A stretch of DNA of 64,000 nt from Oikopleura dioica. Its lineage: Eukaryota > Chordata > Appendicularia > Copelata > Oikopleuridae. Below, in pieces: positions 13,001-28,846 of this stretch; positions within the stretch are counted from its first letter, which is position 1, and each line of letters starts with the position of its first letter. The stretch spans positions 3,720,001-3,784,000 of the forward strand of contig OU015569.1 in the NCBI GenBank assembly GCA_907165135.1, read 5' to 3'. The notes beneath the pieces were generated by a model. That model was given only the letters and a program-made list of their open reading frames with translations. It did no database searches and was not told where the DNA came from. The position numbers were made by a program, and so were the translations under genes.

Positions 13001-13752
13001 TAGGATATCAAAATTCAAGATTGCTGTCGGGTAATTTCAGCCGAAGAACTTCATTAAAATATCCGAGCTCAGATTAAACCGCATTGAATACGCCGAAAGC
13101 GATTATATAGCCCAGATCCCGTCGCCGCTTGCCCAGGAACCTGTGGATCTTGATTTTGGTGATTCTGCTCAATTCGTCATTCCACTTGCAAAAAAGGATG
13201 GTGCTCTGCCCACTAACTCGATGTCTGTCGAACTTGGGAAGCTGAAGATTTTTTGGTCTCGGAAAGACTCAGATGATGAGGAGTTTTGCTTTTTGACGAG
13301 CTTAGGAACGCTTCCGATTGCGAAAGACGAAGAGGAAATCTCTCTGACAGCGAAATTACCTGATGTTTGCGAGCAATGGCAGCCATTTGATTTGGAAATT
13401 GAAATTTCAAATGGTAAGAGGAAGACGTGTGTTGTTTTAAAACGTCTTTATTTAAGTTTCCACGCAATTGAAGTCTTGCTCACTCGAGGTTGAAACGTCC
13501 AACGATTTCCAGATTCTTTCGCTTCCACGTAACTTCTCCCTTCTTCCCTCAGAACCCGGTCATATCGCCAAAGTGTCCTATTTTCCGGTTAACTCTGGGG
13601 AGTTGCTGCTCCCAAAGCTAACCCTAAAGCATTCAGGAGATCAATCAGTTCCAATCCATTCTGTCATTTCACGCTCACTCCTCGTCCATCCCAACCCAAG
13701 CAAGAGCGAGTTTGCTAGGCTCAAAGCTTACCCTGTAAATTACGATGCGTAG
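10068..13752 (+). CDS. TRAPPC11: Trafficking protein particle complex subunit 11 (TRAPPC11, foie gras)
   Basis: Subunit of the metazoan TRAPPIII vesicle-tethering complex, acting between ER and Golgi and in autophagy. The N-terminus matches human TRAPPC11 in order: LTGLDV-like LAGLDVQRNAVHKYIQ, YIPRGIFKKRWMIKHLSELP, IVSKIAIIRHLIQGRRIQ, FVLPVTPDHLTGYIQQL. The helical middle follows (FRHIDYFSR-like region, AYPKPDPLGNEQVFLGER at about 11270-11330, then FRPQLLVTMAEEYIKSGE). A beta-rich C-terminal part ends HSVISRSLLVHPNPSKSE and the stop at 13752. Small introns split it throughout. At 13056-13059 the frame shifts between RRTSLK and SELRLNRIEY; one extra A would restore it, so an indel is likely. 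The full length is close to vertebrate TRAPPC11. Confidence 0.93.
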
Positions 13753-14355
13753 CTAAGAGCGAACTCCTCTCCTCAGTTCCAAACTTTTCATGACAATTTC
13801 GGGTCGACTTAGGCTTCATTCATTCAAAAAAACTGATTTCTGTTACCTATTTCTCATACTTTCTTCAATACATTGCCTCACTATTTAAATAAAATTTGAA
13901 ATCCAAAATAAAACTTTTGACTAACCAAAAATGATCATCAAAAGTTATTGTGTTTGAAAAATGTTTCCGGGCACACAGTATTACTGTATTTTACATTATG
14001 TAAACGCATTTTGCAGTTGTATCTCGGGGTCCAGAATCTACGGATCACTGGTCAGCAGACACTAAAGGGGGTAGACATCGCAAAATTCTCGCCCTGCCTG
14101 ATTGGAGGAAAAATGACAGTCACGAAAGCACATGCAACCTATCAGAATCGAGTTCGGAATACGTCAGCTACGAACTTCCGCGAAAAATTCTGAATTTCCG
14201 AGAAATTATGCGTGGCGCCTACGCATGTGGTGGGTCTCTCGCGCGCCCCAGGTGTAGGTCACGTGTGCGTAGGCGTCTTGGTCTTCCACCTCTTTGTTTT
14301 TCTGAAACAGCAGTTCACTTGAGTGAATCCATTTTATTCGTTCATCATTTCAGAG
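13753..14355. other. Gap between TRAPPC11 and the ATR-like gene
   Basis: A 3' flank with AATAAA-like motifs near 13887-13910 is followed by a GC-rich stretch (14205-14290) with CACGTG-type palindromes (GTCACGTGTGCG near 14257). The latter is a plausible promoter for the kinase gene. The sequence just before the kinase ATG is a good 3' splice acceptor (ATTTCAG). Confidence 0.45.
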
Positions 14356-19380
<5,025 letters not shown>

Positions 19381-19720
19381 CGCTTCCTATCTTGTCACTT
19401 CCAGTTAACCCAGACCCCTCAAAATCTAACCCAACTCCCCTCCCTTTCAACAAGTTCAACACCTAAACGATCCTGACAATAGAACATGTTAACTGCCCCT
19501 CACTTCACGTTCCTTACTGATACATTTATCGTAAAAGTTCAAAAAATAAATCTCACCCAACACAATCATGGTTCAATTTTTTCTTGCAACCTCATGCATC
19601 TTTATGGTATCATATGAGTAATGGAAATCAAGGATGAAAAAGTAAATACCGTTTGGGAATTGGGCTCTTCTCAATTTTTTCTCTACTGCTAATTGAGGAA
19701 TCTTTCGCTAGAATGATAAA
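19381..19720. other. 3' flank of the ATR-like gene and upstream region of TOP3A
   Basis: A C-rich 3' flank with AATAAA (about 19544) is followed by AT-rich sequence up to the TOP3A start. No gene is seen. Confidence 0.5.
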
Positions 19721-22700
19721 ATGAGAATTCTCTGTGTAGCAGAAAAGAACGACGCTGCAAAAAATATTGCAGCTCAATTGAGCAATGGCTCAGCGAGGAA
19801 TGAAGCAGGGCCGAGCAAATACAACCGACTCTATAAGTTTTACTGGTAACCGGTGAAAATAATTCGTTGGAACGAATGATTCGTTAGGAAAACGAATAAT
19901 TCGTTACAAACCGAATAATTCGTTTTTTCCAACGAATAATTCGTTTTTCGAAACGAATAATTCGTTTGTTTTTGTTTCTAAAACCTGGCAGCCTTATCCC
20001 TAACCCTAACACTAACACTAACACTAACTTGAGTACTTAAAATTATAGTCTATATGCGCTCCGCGCCAGGTTTCATAAGAAACTCCTTTTTGGGGTTGCT
20101 CTCTTTCTTTTCATTTGCGGTTTGGAAATATAGGTGGCTCGCCGACCCTTCAAAACGAATTATTCGGTAACCCTAACGAATTATTCGGTAACCCTAACGA
20201 ATTATTCGTTCAAAACGAATTATTTTCAAGGGAAATGGCTGTTTTCCCTTGAAAATAATTCGTTAGGGTAACGAATAATTCGTTGCAACGAATTATTTTC
20301 ACCGGCGACGGTTTTACTCGATGTTTGAGGTAACTTTCGAATCCGAATCTGACCGTTGATTGTGACTTGTCTTGTTCCAGGGACACCAGGCTGATTTTGT
20401 GATGACTTCGGTAAGCGGGCACATGCAAAACTACGAGTTTCCGATCCAGTACAAGAGCTGGAGCTCGACCCCGCCAGACGCTCTCTTCGATGCGCCACTC
20501 GTAAAGAATGTCACAAAAGACATGGTGAAAGTAAAGCAAAATCTGGAGCAGCAGAGTCGAACACACTCGGTCCTCATCATCTGGACCGATTGCGATAGAG
20601 AAGGAGAGAACATCGGTGCAGAGGTTCGAGACGTTTGTCTTCGAGCGAACAGAAATCTCCGTGTCCTTCGAGCGAGGTTTTCTGAAATCACTCAAACGGC
20701 CGTTCGACGAGCGATGGCGAATCTTGTCCCGCTCAATGTGCTCATTGCAGAAGCAGTCGATGCTAGACAAGAGCTGGATCTGAGGATCGGCGCTTCTTTC
20801 ACCCGACTACAATCGTTATTCCTACAGAACCGCTTTCCAACACTCGTAGATAGATTGGTCAGCTTCGGGAGTTGTCAATTTCCAACATTGGGCTTTGTCG
20901 TCGAAAGATGGAGAGCAATCGCGGAGTTTCAGCCAGAGAAGTTTTGGAAAATCGAAGTGCATCACAACAGAGGTGGAATGAACACGATTTTCACCTGGTC
21001 TCGTGTTCGGCTCTTCTCAGAGCGAGCTGCGGCGGCGATTTTCGAAGAAATCGAGGAAAGCGGAAGAGCCAAAGTCACGCATTTAGAATCAAAGCCGAAG
21101 TCCAAATGGCGTCCCTTTCCACTAGAAACAGTCGAGCTCGAGAAAAAAGCGCGAATGCTAGGATTAACAGCGAAAGATATCATGAAAATCGCCGAGAAAC
21201 TTTACACTACTGGTTTCATTTCGTACCCGCGTACTGAAACGAATATTTTTCCTAAGTCGCTGGACTTGAAGCCGATGGTGGAGGCGCAACAGCGAGACCC
21301 GAGATTTGGAGCCTTCGCGACGGAGATTCTTCAAAACGGGATCGACCCGAGAAATGGGAGGAAAACTGACGAAGCGCATCCACCGATTCATCCGCTCAAA
21401 GAAGGATCAGGAAACGGCCTTCAGAACTTGAAAATCATTTCCTCCTGACCATTTTCTGAAGGCTTGAATAAGGATTAGTTGGTGCGGAAGCGAAAGTATA
21501 CGAATTCATCGCCCGTCGATTTCTCGCGTGTCTCTCTCGCGATGCACAAGGCTTCGAGACCACGTGCAAGTTGGAAATTGCCGAAGAGGAGTTCTCCGCA
21601 AAAGGGTTGCTCATTTCCGACAGAGGCTACTTAGAAGTTTATCCTTACGACAAATGGTCAGACAAGACTCTTCCTCAGTATCAATTCAACGAGGAATTTA
21701 CCATCACAAATGCGGAATTCATCGAGAGCACGACTACTGCTCCACTGTTGCTTTCTGAACCTGATTTGATTGGTTTGATGGACAAGTATGGCATTGGAAC
21801 GGATACACGACGTTTTCAGCATACCGACGTTTTCAGCAACCGACGTTTTCATCATAACGATGTTTTCAGCGCCGCTGAATTCGTCGGTTTGCTGAAAACG
21901 TCCGTTTGCTGAAAACATCGTTTTTCACCTGAAAACGCGTGGGCGTTTAGAGAGGCAATCATTTTATCAAACTAACATCTGTAAACGATATTTCCGTAAA
22001 TCGTAAAATAACATAAAATCGATGTAATATTAATGAATCATTTACAAAAGATTATATTTAATAAAATTATTATTTTTATCTTTTTCAATATTGATTTATC
22101 ATCAATTCATTGTTATAAAACAGATTCACGAAACTTGATAATACGTTTATACTGTAAACTTTCTGGTGATTTATAAAGACTAATGATTATAATGATAATA
22201 ATGTATTAAGAAGTAATTTAGCTAATTCTTATTTTTTTCTAAATAATGCATAATAACGTCTTCTAAATAATGCATTTAATAAATGCTTTTAAACTATTAA
22301 CTAGCCAATTAAATTGCGAGAACCTCGCCTTTAGATGCATTTGGTTTGAAAATTTCGGTCCGGCAAACGCCCACGCGTTTTCAGGTGAAAAACGATGTTT
22401 TCAGCAAACGGACGTTTTCAGCAAACCGACGAATTCAGCGGCGCTGAAACCGTCGTTATGCTGAAAACGTCGGTTGCTGAAAACGTCGGTATGCTGAAAA
22501 CGTCGTGTATCCCATTGGAACGGATGCTACGCACGCTGATCACATTTCTACAATTAAACAAAGAGGATACATAAAACTCACTCGCGAAAAACGATTCGAA
22601 CCGTCTCCCCTTGGAATTGGGCTAGTCAGTGCTTATGAAGATTTGTCGATTCCACTTGCGAATCACCTCCTTCGATCGGGACTGGAAAGGGACCTGGTGA

Positions 22701-23429
22701 AAATTGAAAATGGCGAAAAGCAGCGAGATGCAGTAGTTCGAGCGCAAGTAAACGCATATCGAGAGGCGTATAAAAAGGCAGAAGAGAATTTGAATCGATT
22801 CGGTGCTGTCATAGCGCAGAGCATGGGCGTTGCTCGTCAAAATGATCGACCTTTTGAACTGCCGAGAAATCCAGCTGATGATGCTGTCGCCCGTTGTCCT
22901 CGGTAAGATAAACATTGTCAAAAATATCTTCATTCTTTGATTTAGATGTCAGTCACCAATGGTCGTAAAAACTATTCCAAATGGCAGCGTTTGTGTTTCA
23001 TGCACTGGCTATCCAGAATGCAGAACAAGCGGATTCTTACCAAACGGTGGAAGGATGATAGCTCGTTTGAGAGCATGCAACTGCAGCGCTGGATTTTATG
23101 TTGTCAGATGGAGCTTCGAGCCTGGAAGCGTGCCTAGCCACATGACAGGAGAGTACGAAGGATGCTTGGGATGCGATGAGACGCTCAAAGAAGTGATACG
23201 AATTTCAATTAGAGAAGGGGACGCAGCAAGGAACAATCGACGTGGAGGAGGACCACCACCAGGCCCTGGTCCCGGACGTGGGGGAGGAAATCAGCGAGGA
23301 AAAAAACGAAAATCCGACCATGACTCTGGTCCAGGCGGTTCTGGAGGAGCAGCCGTAAATTGCGGCTTATTTATGCCTCGCGCGCGGCAAATCCAGAAAG
23401 TGTTTTTCAAAAGTAATTGTTTATCCTGA
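19721..23429 (+). CDS. TOP3A: DNA topoisomerase III alpha, interrupted by two inverted-repeat elements
   Basis: Type IA topoisomerase that works with BLM and RMI1 to dissolve recombination intermediates. It starts MRILCVAEKNDAAK, has the TOPRIM metal motif WTDCDREGENIG, LDLRIGASFTRLQSL, GSCQFPTLGFVVERW, and the active-site tyrosine in FISYPRTETNIFP. HPPIHP, WSDKTLPQY, GIGTD/ATHADHI and the C4 zinc finger CPRCQSPMVVK...CTGYPECR follow, then a Gly/Pro/Arg-rich tail. The GRF fingers of vertebrate TOP3A are not evident, and the exact 3' end after KRKSDHDSG is uncertain. Coding is interrupted at 19845-20310 and 21801-22512 by elements described separately; removing each with one flanking duplication rejoins the conserved frame exactly. 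The intron at 21405-21472 appears to be GA-AG. Start choice: first ATG directly before the conserved CVAEKNDAA. Confidence 0.93.
19845..20310. mobile_element. 466-bp inverted-repeat element within TOP3A, rich in AACGAATAATTCGTT palindromes
   Basis: The ends are inverted: CCGGTGAAAATAATTCGTTG near 19850 and its reverse complement ending near 20305, with five less similar terminal bases. An exact 8-bp direct repeat GTTTTACT flanks it (19837-19844 and 20311-20318). The interior is filled with copies of AACGAAT(A/T)ATTCGTT-type palindromes, plus telomere-like CCCTAA/ACACTAAC repeats (about 19997-20028) and GTAACCCTAACGAATTATTC repeats (about 20160-20205). No coding capacity. The 8-bp duplication resembles hAT elements, but this is only suggestive. 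Confidence 0.85.
21801..22512. mobile_element. 712-bp inverted-repeat element within TOP3A, with GACGTTTTCAGCA sub-repeats
   Basis: The terminal inverted repeats are about 148 bp (21801-21948 and 22365-22512), start GGATACACGACGTTTTCAGC and differ at only about three positions. The arms consist of repeated GACGTTTTCAGCA-like units and an internal palindrome around CAGCGCCGCTGAATTC. A 9-bp direct repeat CATTGGAAC flanks the element (21792-21800 and 22513-22521). Because host GGAT follows the target, 13 bases are shared at both edges. The 416-bp centre is AT-rich and noncoding. It belongs to a different family from the other TOP3A element. Confidence 0.88.
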
Positions 23430-23667
23430 TAGGTGAGTGTTCAAGCTTTCCAGCGATATGAATTGTTACCTTTTTACCCGCCGCAAACGAAAGTTAAAGC
23501 TAAAAGTTTTGAGCGCTCTTTCTGACAATCCGAATTTTGCGCGCCGCGCGGGGCTGAATAATGCATTGTGGTCCCCTCACCCGACCCCGTGTTTTGAGCG
23601 CTTAGTTGCGCGCCCGTGTATTGAGAAGTTAAGAGATTTTCAAGAGATTCTCATTGTTTTTTTTAGA

Positions 23668-25163
23668 ATGGCTACTCGAGAAAACGAAAGACCCGCAAAG
23701 AAGACAGATCCAGATCCGATGAAATATCCAGTGATGCAAAAGATTGCGAACCTCATTCCGAACCCGAACAAACCGGAGAACAGTTTCAACATTCGTATAT
23801 CCCACAAAATTAATGGGGGCGCCTTCGGCAGTCTTCACAAAGTTAAGGTAAGTTCAAATGACTCAGATAAGATTAAATTTAAACTTTTCTATGTTTTCAA
23901 ACCATCATGGCCATGCTCATTATTTTTTTCAGGCGATTGTTGGAGATAAGAAGGTCGACGTGATGGTGAAAATCGAGGCTTCTGATCACCCAAGTCCGCA
24001 GCTCCAGCAAGAGCACATTGTATATTCTGTTCTGAGAGGAACGCTTGGATTCGGTTCGATTGTTGAAGGGCTTGGCACTCATCTTTCGAGGAATATTAGT
24101 TTGCAAACAGCCGATGGGGAGACAGCCGAATTCAATATGTTGTTCCTGACTCGTCTTGGGATCGACCTGGCGACGATTCACAAGAGAATGAAGCTCATTA
24201 AAAATCCACCTGACGGACTGCACAGAATGAACAAACATACTGTCCTCAACGCGGCATCTCAAATGTTCGATGTCGTCAAATGTAAGTCAAAGATCGTCTC
24301 CAAAACCTCTTCATTCAGTCAATTCTAGTGCTGCACAACGCCCATTTCATCCACAGAGACATCAAGCTTTCAAACTTCATGATGGGCATTGGAATCGACA
24401 GGCACAACGTTCATCTAATTGATTTTGGTTTGTCAAAGCAATACAAGGACCTTTCTGGGAACCATATGGGAACGGGCAAGAGAAACTTGAACATTGGTAC
24501 AACGGTTAGTTTTCCTCTAAAAGAAAATAAGGAAGTCGAGGAGGCGCTTGCGGCTTCTAGATTAAAGAAGCCACTCTGCGCAGATTCGTTTAATTATTTA
24601 CGATTTTTAATTTATCAAAAATTTTAGGCCTTCCAGTCGGCTTTCGTCCTTGCTCGCCACATTCCAACTCGTCGGGACGATTTGATCTCGACTATTTACT
24701 GCATTCTGCAACTGATCCTGGGCGCTCTTCCATGGGACATCGAATGGAAAGCGAAAAAGGAAAGCATTCTCGAAGGCATCTCCTCTCCTCAAGAGCGTGG
24801 AAAGATCTACGATAAGTTCTGCCTCAAGATGAAGCAACTGCCGGCCAACGTTCTGTTCACGCACTTCGGGATCTACGATGACTACAAGGAGTTTTCCGAG
24901 ATCTACGAGTATTTTCAGTCGCTTGAGCCAGCGCAGGATCCGGACTGGGATTTCATCAATGTGAGTTTTTATTCATAAAAGTTTATCAGCTCTGAACGAT
25001 GACCCTTTAGGAAAAAGTCAACGATTGCGGAAGGCGCCACTGGGGCTGGTTCGACTGGTTTGAGTGGCTCGAAGAGGGCAACCCAACTCCAGAGAACCCT
25101 CACCACAATTACTACATGGATCTCATCGACGAGTTCAACAGGAACTACGGCAGAGCGTCATAA
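23668..25163 (+). CDS. Casein kinase 1-family protein kinase, divergent
   Basis: Ser/Thr kinase of the CK1 group, closer in feel to TTBK or nematode-expanded CK1-like kinases than to CK1 alpha/delta. The glycine loop INGGAFGSLHKVK, the lysine in VMVKIEA, the catalytic loop HRDIKLSNFMMG and the metal motif IDFGLSKQY are all intact, so activity is likely. RRDDLISTIYCILQLILGALPW is the usual CK1 helix after the activation segment. The C-terminus is short and ends in an Asn/Trp-rich tail (WGWFDWFEWLEEG). Small introns split it. The ATG directly follows a strong 3' splice acceptor (TTTTTTTTAG|A), without a visible upstream exon, as expected for trans-splicing. It lies about 240 bp after TOP3A on the same strand. 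Confidence 0.9.
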
Positions 25164-25559
25164 ATTTCCCCTTTTTATTTCACCGCCTTTTTCAATCTTC
25201 ACTCAAAAGAAACATTTTCCACACGCCCATTTTGCTCTCATATCTCTGCCTCACAACGATTTTTAATAATAATAAAAAACACTCATTAAAAGTTATCCGG
25301 AAGGTCTTGATCAAAAAAGAGAAGCCTTGTCTTGATGTTTCTCTTTTTTCTGGCTTGCTGATATTTCGGTTTTTCTATATTCTTCATTTGGCTCGATTCG
25401 AGATACGATTCCCGTGCGTATATCTAATGTTAATCGTTTGAAGATGCGGTATAAATTGCCTGATATTGAGCAAAATGCAAATAAACTAAGTCAGTATCTT
25501 TAGTCGCAAAAAAAGAGCAACGAAGGCACTTTAATTTATTACTCGCGAGTTAGAGAAAA
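25164..25559. other. Intergenic, 3' flank of the CK1-like kinase
   Basis: AT-rich, with several AATAAT/AATAAA-like motifs (about 25266-25280 and 25480). I see nothing else. Confidence 0.5.
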
Positions 25560-25727
25560 ATGAGCAACCACTTAATTGAAAAGATGGGCACAGTTGGTCC
25601 AAGATCTGAGGGCTGCGATACGGGGCAGCTTGAAGAGCAGTATGCATCTTTGTTGGAGTCGTTTGATCAGATTTGCGATGATGGTTTTCAAATAGGTGGA
25701 AAATTGAAGACATTAGTGCAAGTATAA
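25560..25727 (+). CDS. Possible small protein of 55 aa or 5' exon
   Basis: An open frame from ATG starts MSNHLIEKMGTVGPRSEG, continues EEQYASLLESFDQICDDG and stops at 25725. The acidic, helical character is protein-like. It could be an isolated micro-ORF gene or a first exon, since GTATAAG at the end resembles a donor. No recognised family. Confidence 0.3.
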   Translation: MSNHLIEKMGTVGPRSEGCDTGQLEEQYASLLESFDQICDDGFQIGGKLKTLVQV

Positions 25728-26213
25728 GAACAAAAGGTTAACTCTTGAATGCACTAGAGCTGGGCTCGTCATCCTGACGGTGGTATGCTGTCACCTGGGA
25801 ACCAGGTTCCCAGATTAGAAAATTTTACAAATCTGGGAACCCGGTTCCAAGATTGGATTTTTTTTTTCTAATCTGACCTGACCTTTCTAAAAACCTTAGA
25901 CAGGAGCTGTTTTTGGGACGCTCTCCTGTGTACCTGTGTAATGTTCCGGTATTGAAGAGGGAAACCCTGTTCCTGTCCCAAACACAGGTTGCCGAGCCGA
26001 GACGATGACTATGATAACTAGCTAAGATTCTTATCAAAAAAGCAGGAAACTTGTACTCTCAGCGGGATATGAAGTTTTGCACAGCTGGGTTACCTGGTAT
26101 GCTGATAAGCGCCCTCTTTCGGACAACTTTTGCCATATTAGCTGTCCAAAATCAAGCTGGATCAGATCAATCAATTAAAAACAACCAAAAACCAAAAAAC
26201 ACCAGACAAGAAA
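25728..26213. other. Intergenic with a palindromic cluster
   Basis: CTGGGAACCAGGTTCCCAG (25795-25813) is a perfect palindrome. CTGGGAACCCGGTTCCAAG (25833-25851) is a close relative, and GATTAGAAAA/TTTTTCTAATC flank the second. This may be the remnant of a small inverted-repeat element. No gene is seen. Confidence 0.5.
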
Positions 26214-26603
26214 ATGTCGAGAGCCTCCAAATCCGGTGCACAATCTCGAAAGAGGAAAGCCGAGGACAACGTCTGCCCGGATTTTCGCAAATTTCAACGC
26301 ACTGTTTCGAAGGAAGCTTCCGAAGCAGCACTCAAAATCAACACTGAAAAACGGAAGCGATATGTTGGAGTTCTGAATCAAATGCTCGAAGCGAAACGGA
26401 GGCACAGGGAGGCAATCAAGGAACTTCAAGCAATGCTCGAAGAAGAGAAAGAGGGCTACAAATCAATGACAAACAGAATCTTGAAATTCAAGATATACGC
26501 TGGAGTTCCAGTCGATGCTCTACAATTTTCCGAAGATGACAACTCTCATGACCCATGTGAAGAAGCCACGGAAGACGAAGAATCTACTGGCGAAGACAAC
26601 TAA
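26214..26603 (+). CDS. Small basic/coiled-coil protein, probably nuclear (129 aa)
   Basis: A single exon starts MSRASKSGAQSRKRKAEDN, a likely nuclear localisation signal. A predicted helix rich in Lys/Arg/Glu follows (KRKRYVGVLNQMLEAKRRH, AIKELQAMLEEEKEGYK), then an acidic tail ending EEATEDEESTGEDN. AATAAAATAAA about 75-85 bp after the stop is a polyadenylation signal. The layout resembles an histone-chaperone-like or bZIP-like cofactor, but I do not recognise the family. Confidence 0.65.
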   Translation: MSRASKSGAQSRKRKAEDNVCPDFRKFQRTVSKEASEAALKINTEKRKRYVGVLNQMLEAKRRHREAIKELQAMLEEEKEGYKSMTNRILKFKIYAGVPVDALQFSEDDNSHDPCEEATEDEESTGEDN

Positions 26604-26936
26604 CTACAAAATAACGATCCAACAAGAAAACTGCAGCTGCCGAAAGAATCTTTCTGTACACTTTTTCTCTGTTTTACCGAAAATAAAATAAAGTTTACGC
26701 CTAACAGTGAATCGAAAAGATCTTTAAAAAAATAGCTCATAAAAGTCAACTTGCTGCCAACTTAATTTTGCTAGCTATATTTTCTCAGTTTATGGACCAT
26801 CGTCAGAACATAAAATAAAACGCATGCGTTTCTAGAACACCATTATTTTCCTGGATTTTCGGAATTCGAAAGTGATGCTCTTCAGTTTATAAATTCCCCA
26901 GTTTCATAAAGGTGCTTTCGAGGAATTTCGAACAAC
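26604..26936. other. Short intergenic region
   Basis: It contains the AATAAA of the preceding gene (about 26681) and the upstream sequence of the EF-hand gene. No further feature. Confidence 0.5.
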
Positions 26937-28846
26937 ATGTCCGACGCGAGGTAAGTTTACGAAACCAACTAGCTAGTCCAAGTATCGATAAGTGCATAAA
27001 GCTCTTTTTTTAGTAGGCTGATTCCCGAGGAAGATCGGGCAAAAAAGCGAAAGACGACCGTCAACTTGCCGAAAATCGTTGGGGAGCGATCGAAGATGAA
27101 TGACATCGCCTCATCTGTTAGGGTATGTGCAGTAATTTTCGATTTGCCGTAACTTTGTTTCTATAAAAACGTATATTTTATTTAAAAAATATTCAGTTTA
27201 TTTTAGATTTTATAAGTATCAAGTGTATCTGCTAACATCATTTTAGGCGCTAAAAAAAGTAGAGCGTGATGCGTTCCGAAAGATCTTCGACGAATTCGAC
27301 ATTATCAAATCGGGAACTTTGACTGCCGAAGAGCTGCACGCGTGCATCAACAAACAAGCTGGGTAAGATTCAATTTTCTTGACTGATCATCATACATTTT
27401 CAGGTACGAAGCGCTCACCTACAGCGAGGTCATGGAAGTCCTCGCGGACATGGACGTGAAAGGAACTGGAGAGATCGAGTTTGATGAGTTCATCTACTTC
27501 ATGACTCGTCCTCAGGTGAGTCCCGTTATAATAAACAATCATAATATTAGCGTATTCTAGAATCTGAGCAAAATGCTTGACAACGAGGATCGAGAAATGA
27601 TCGAGAAGAAGACCGGCTACTCTCTATCGGCGGATGAAGAAATTAATAATCGCGGAAAAGTAAGCTAACTCTACCGATGCTTAATTTAATGAAGATTCCA
27701 AAGGTACTTTTCGAAGTGTTGCGCGGCGTCCTTCGCAATGGCGACAACGCCGACATCAAGAACTTCTACAGAGACGAGATCATCAACAAAATGAACGATC
27801 ACGTCATCGATCACTGGTCCAACGGTAAGCAGCACTAGAATGGTGCATTTAATAAGTCGCTCTCTAAGGTAAACGATGTATCGGTCTCAGCAATGCCGAT
27901 ATGATGAAGCGATACGAAAAAATTCTCCAGTCGAACCCAAAAAACTCCTTTGAACGCCAATCGCCATATGCGAAGCCCTTGATGTGGGGAGTTCGCGAGT
28001 TGAAGAACGACTTGCGCAAGCAGCGAGTCCAGCTTGAAAACATGTCCAAGTGAGTTCCCTTCTATGATTTTAGACGATTTTTACTTGCAAACCTAGGCTA
28101 CGAAAAGAAGGTTCTAACATGAAGCCTAAACGAGTGAAAGTGAGAGAAATGGAGATTACTGTCAAAGCAGTTCCTCTTCCCACTTACAAGATCAAGAAAG
28201 ACTCACACCCCGACAAGTTTACCTACGATGACCTTAAGCAGATAAGGATCAACGTCTCCAAGCTCATGGACAAGTACTATGGCTACCTCCGTCAAACTGT
28301 AAGTCACTTTAGTCGAGTATTACTGTAGAGCTCTACTATTAGATGTTGGCAACAAACCATCTCAAACGAGATCATTTTCACCCTCTATTAGATGGTCACA
28401 TAGATGGTTCAAATTAAAGCGTCACCGAGATTAAGGGACCGTTAGTAACGTCATCTATGATCGGAAGTCGCGTGACGATCAGAATAGAATATTTTAATGT
28501 TTAGAACAGTCAGTCGTTTTATTTAATACCGGCGAACGAATTAAGGTATTAATGATGCTAAAATCGCAAAGATTCTCCGCAAAAAGCTATAAGCTTTCTT
28601 ATACAAGATAAATGCTCTAACGCGTTTCTCAATTTCTAAAATCACTTTTTGTAGGCAAACGATAATACGCAGTTTTTCTACGGCGCTGTTGCGATTGATC
28701 AGATCACCAATGAGCACAATCGAAACATGACTACTTTGGCCTTCCAGAGTTATTGCAACCCATTCGTCATCGCGCCATGGGTACCCCGACCCTTCCCCAC
28801 ATCGTGGGTCGCCTCGCGCAAAGCAAGATTTTTCAAGAAGTTCTAA
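26937..28846 (+). CDS. EF-hand protein of about 390 aa with a basic C-terminal half
   Basis: At least eight exons with 40-110 bp introns. The start MSDASRLIPEEDRAKKRK leads into a troponin C/centrin-like EF-hand pair: FRKIFDEFDIIKSGTLTAEE (first loop not ideal) and LADMDVKGTGEIEFDEFIYF (loop DMDVKGTGEIEF, good). It then has RGKVLFEVLRGVLRNGD, a Lys-rich middle and a C-terminus ending ASRKARFFKKF. The start resembles centrin (basic N-terminus then EF-hands), but the long C-terminal extension is not centrin. The last intron (about 28299-28652) is unusually long at some 350 bp. AATAAA follows the stop by about 20 bp. Confidence 0.75.
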
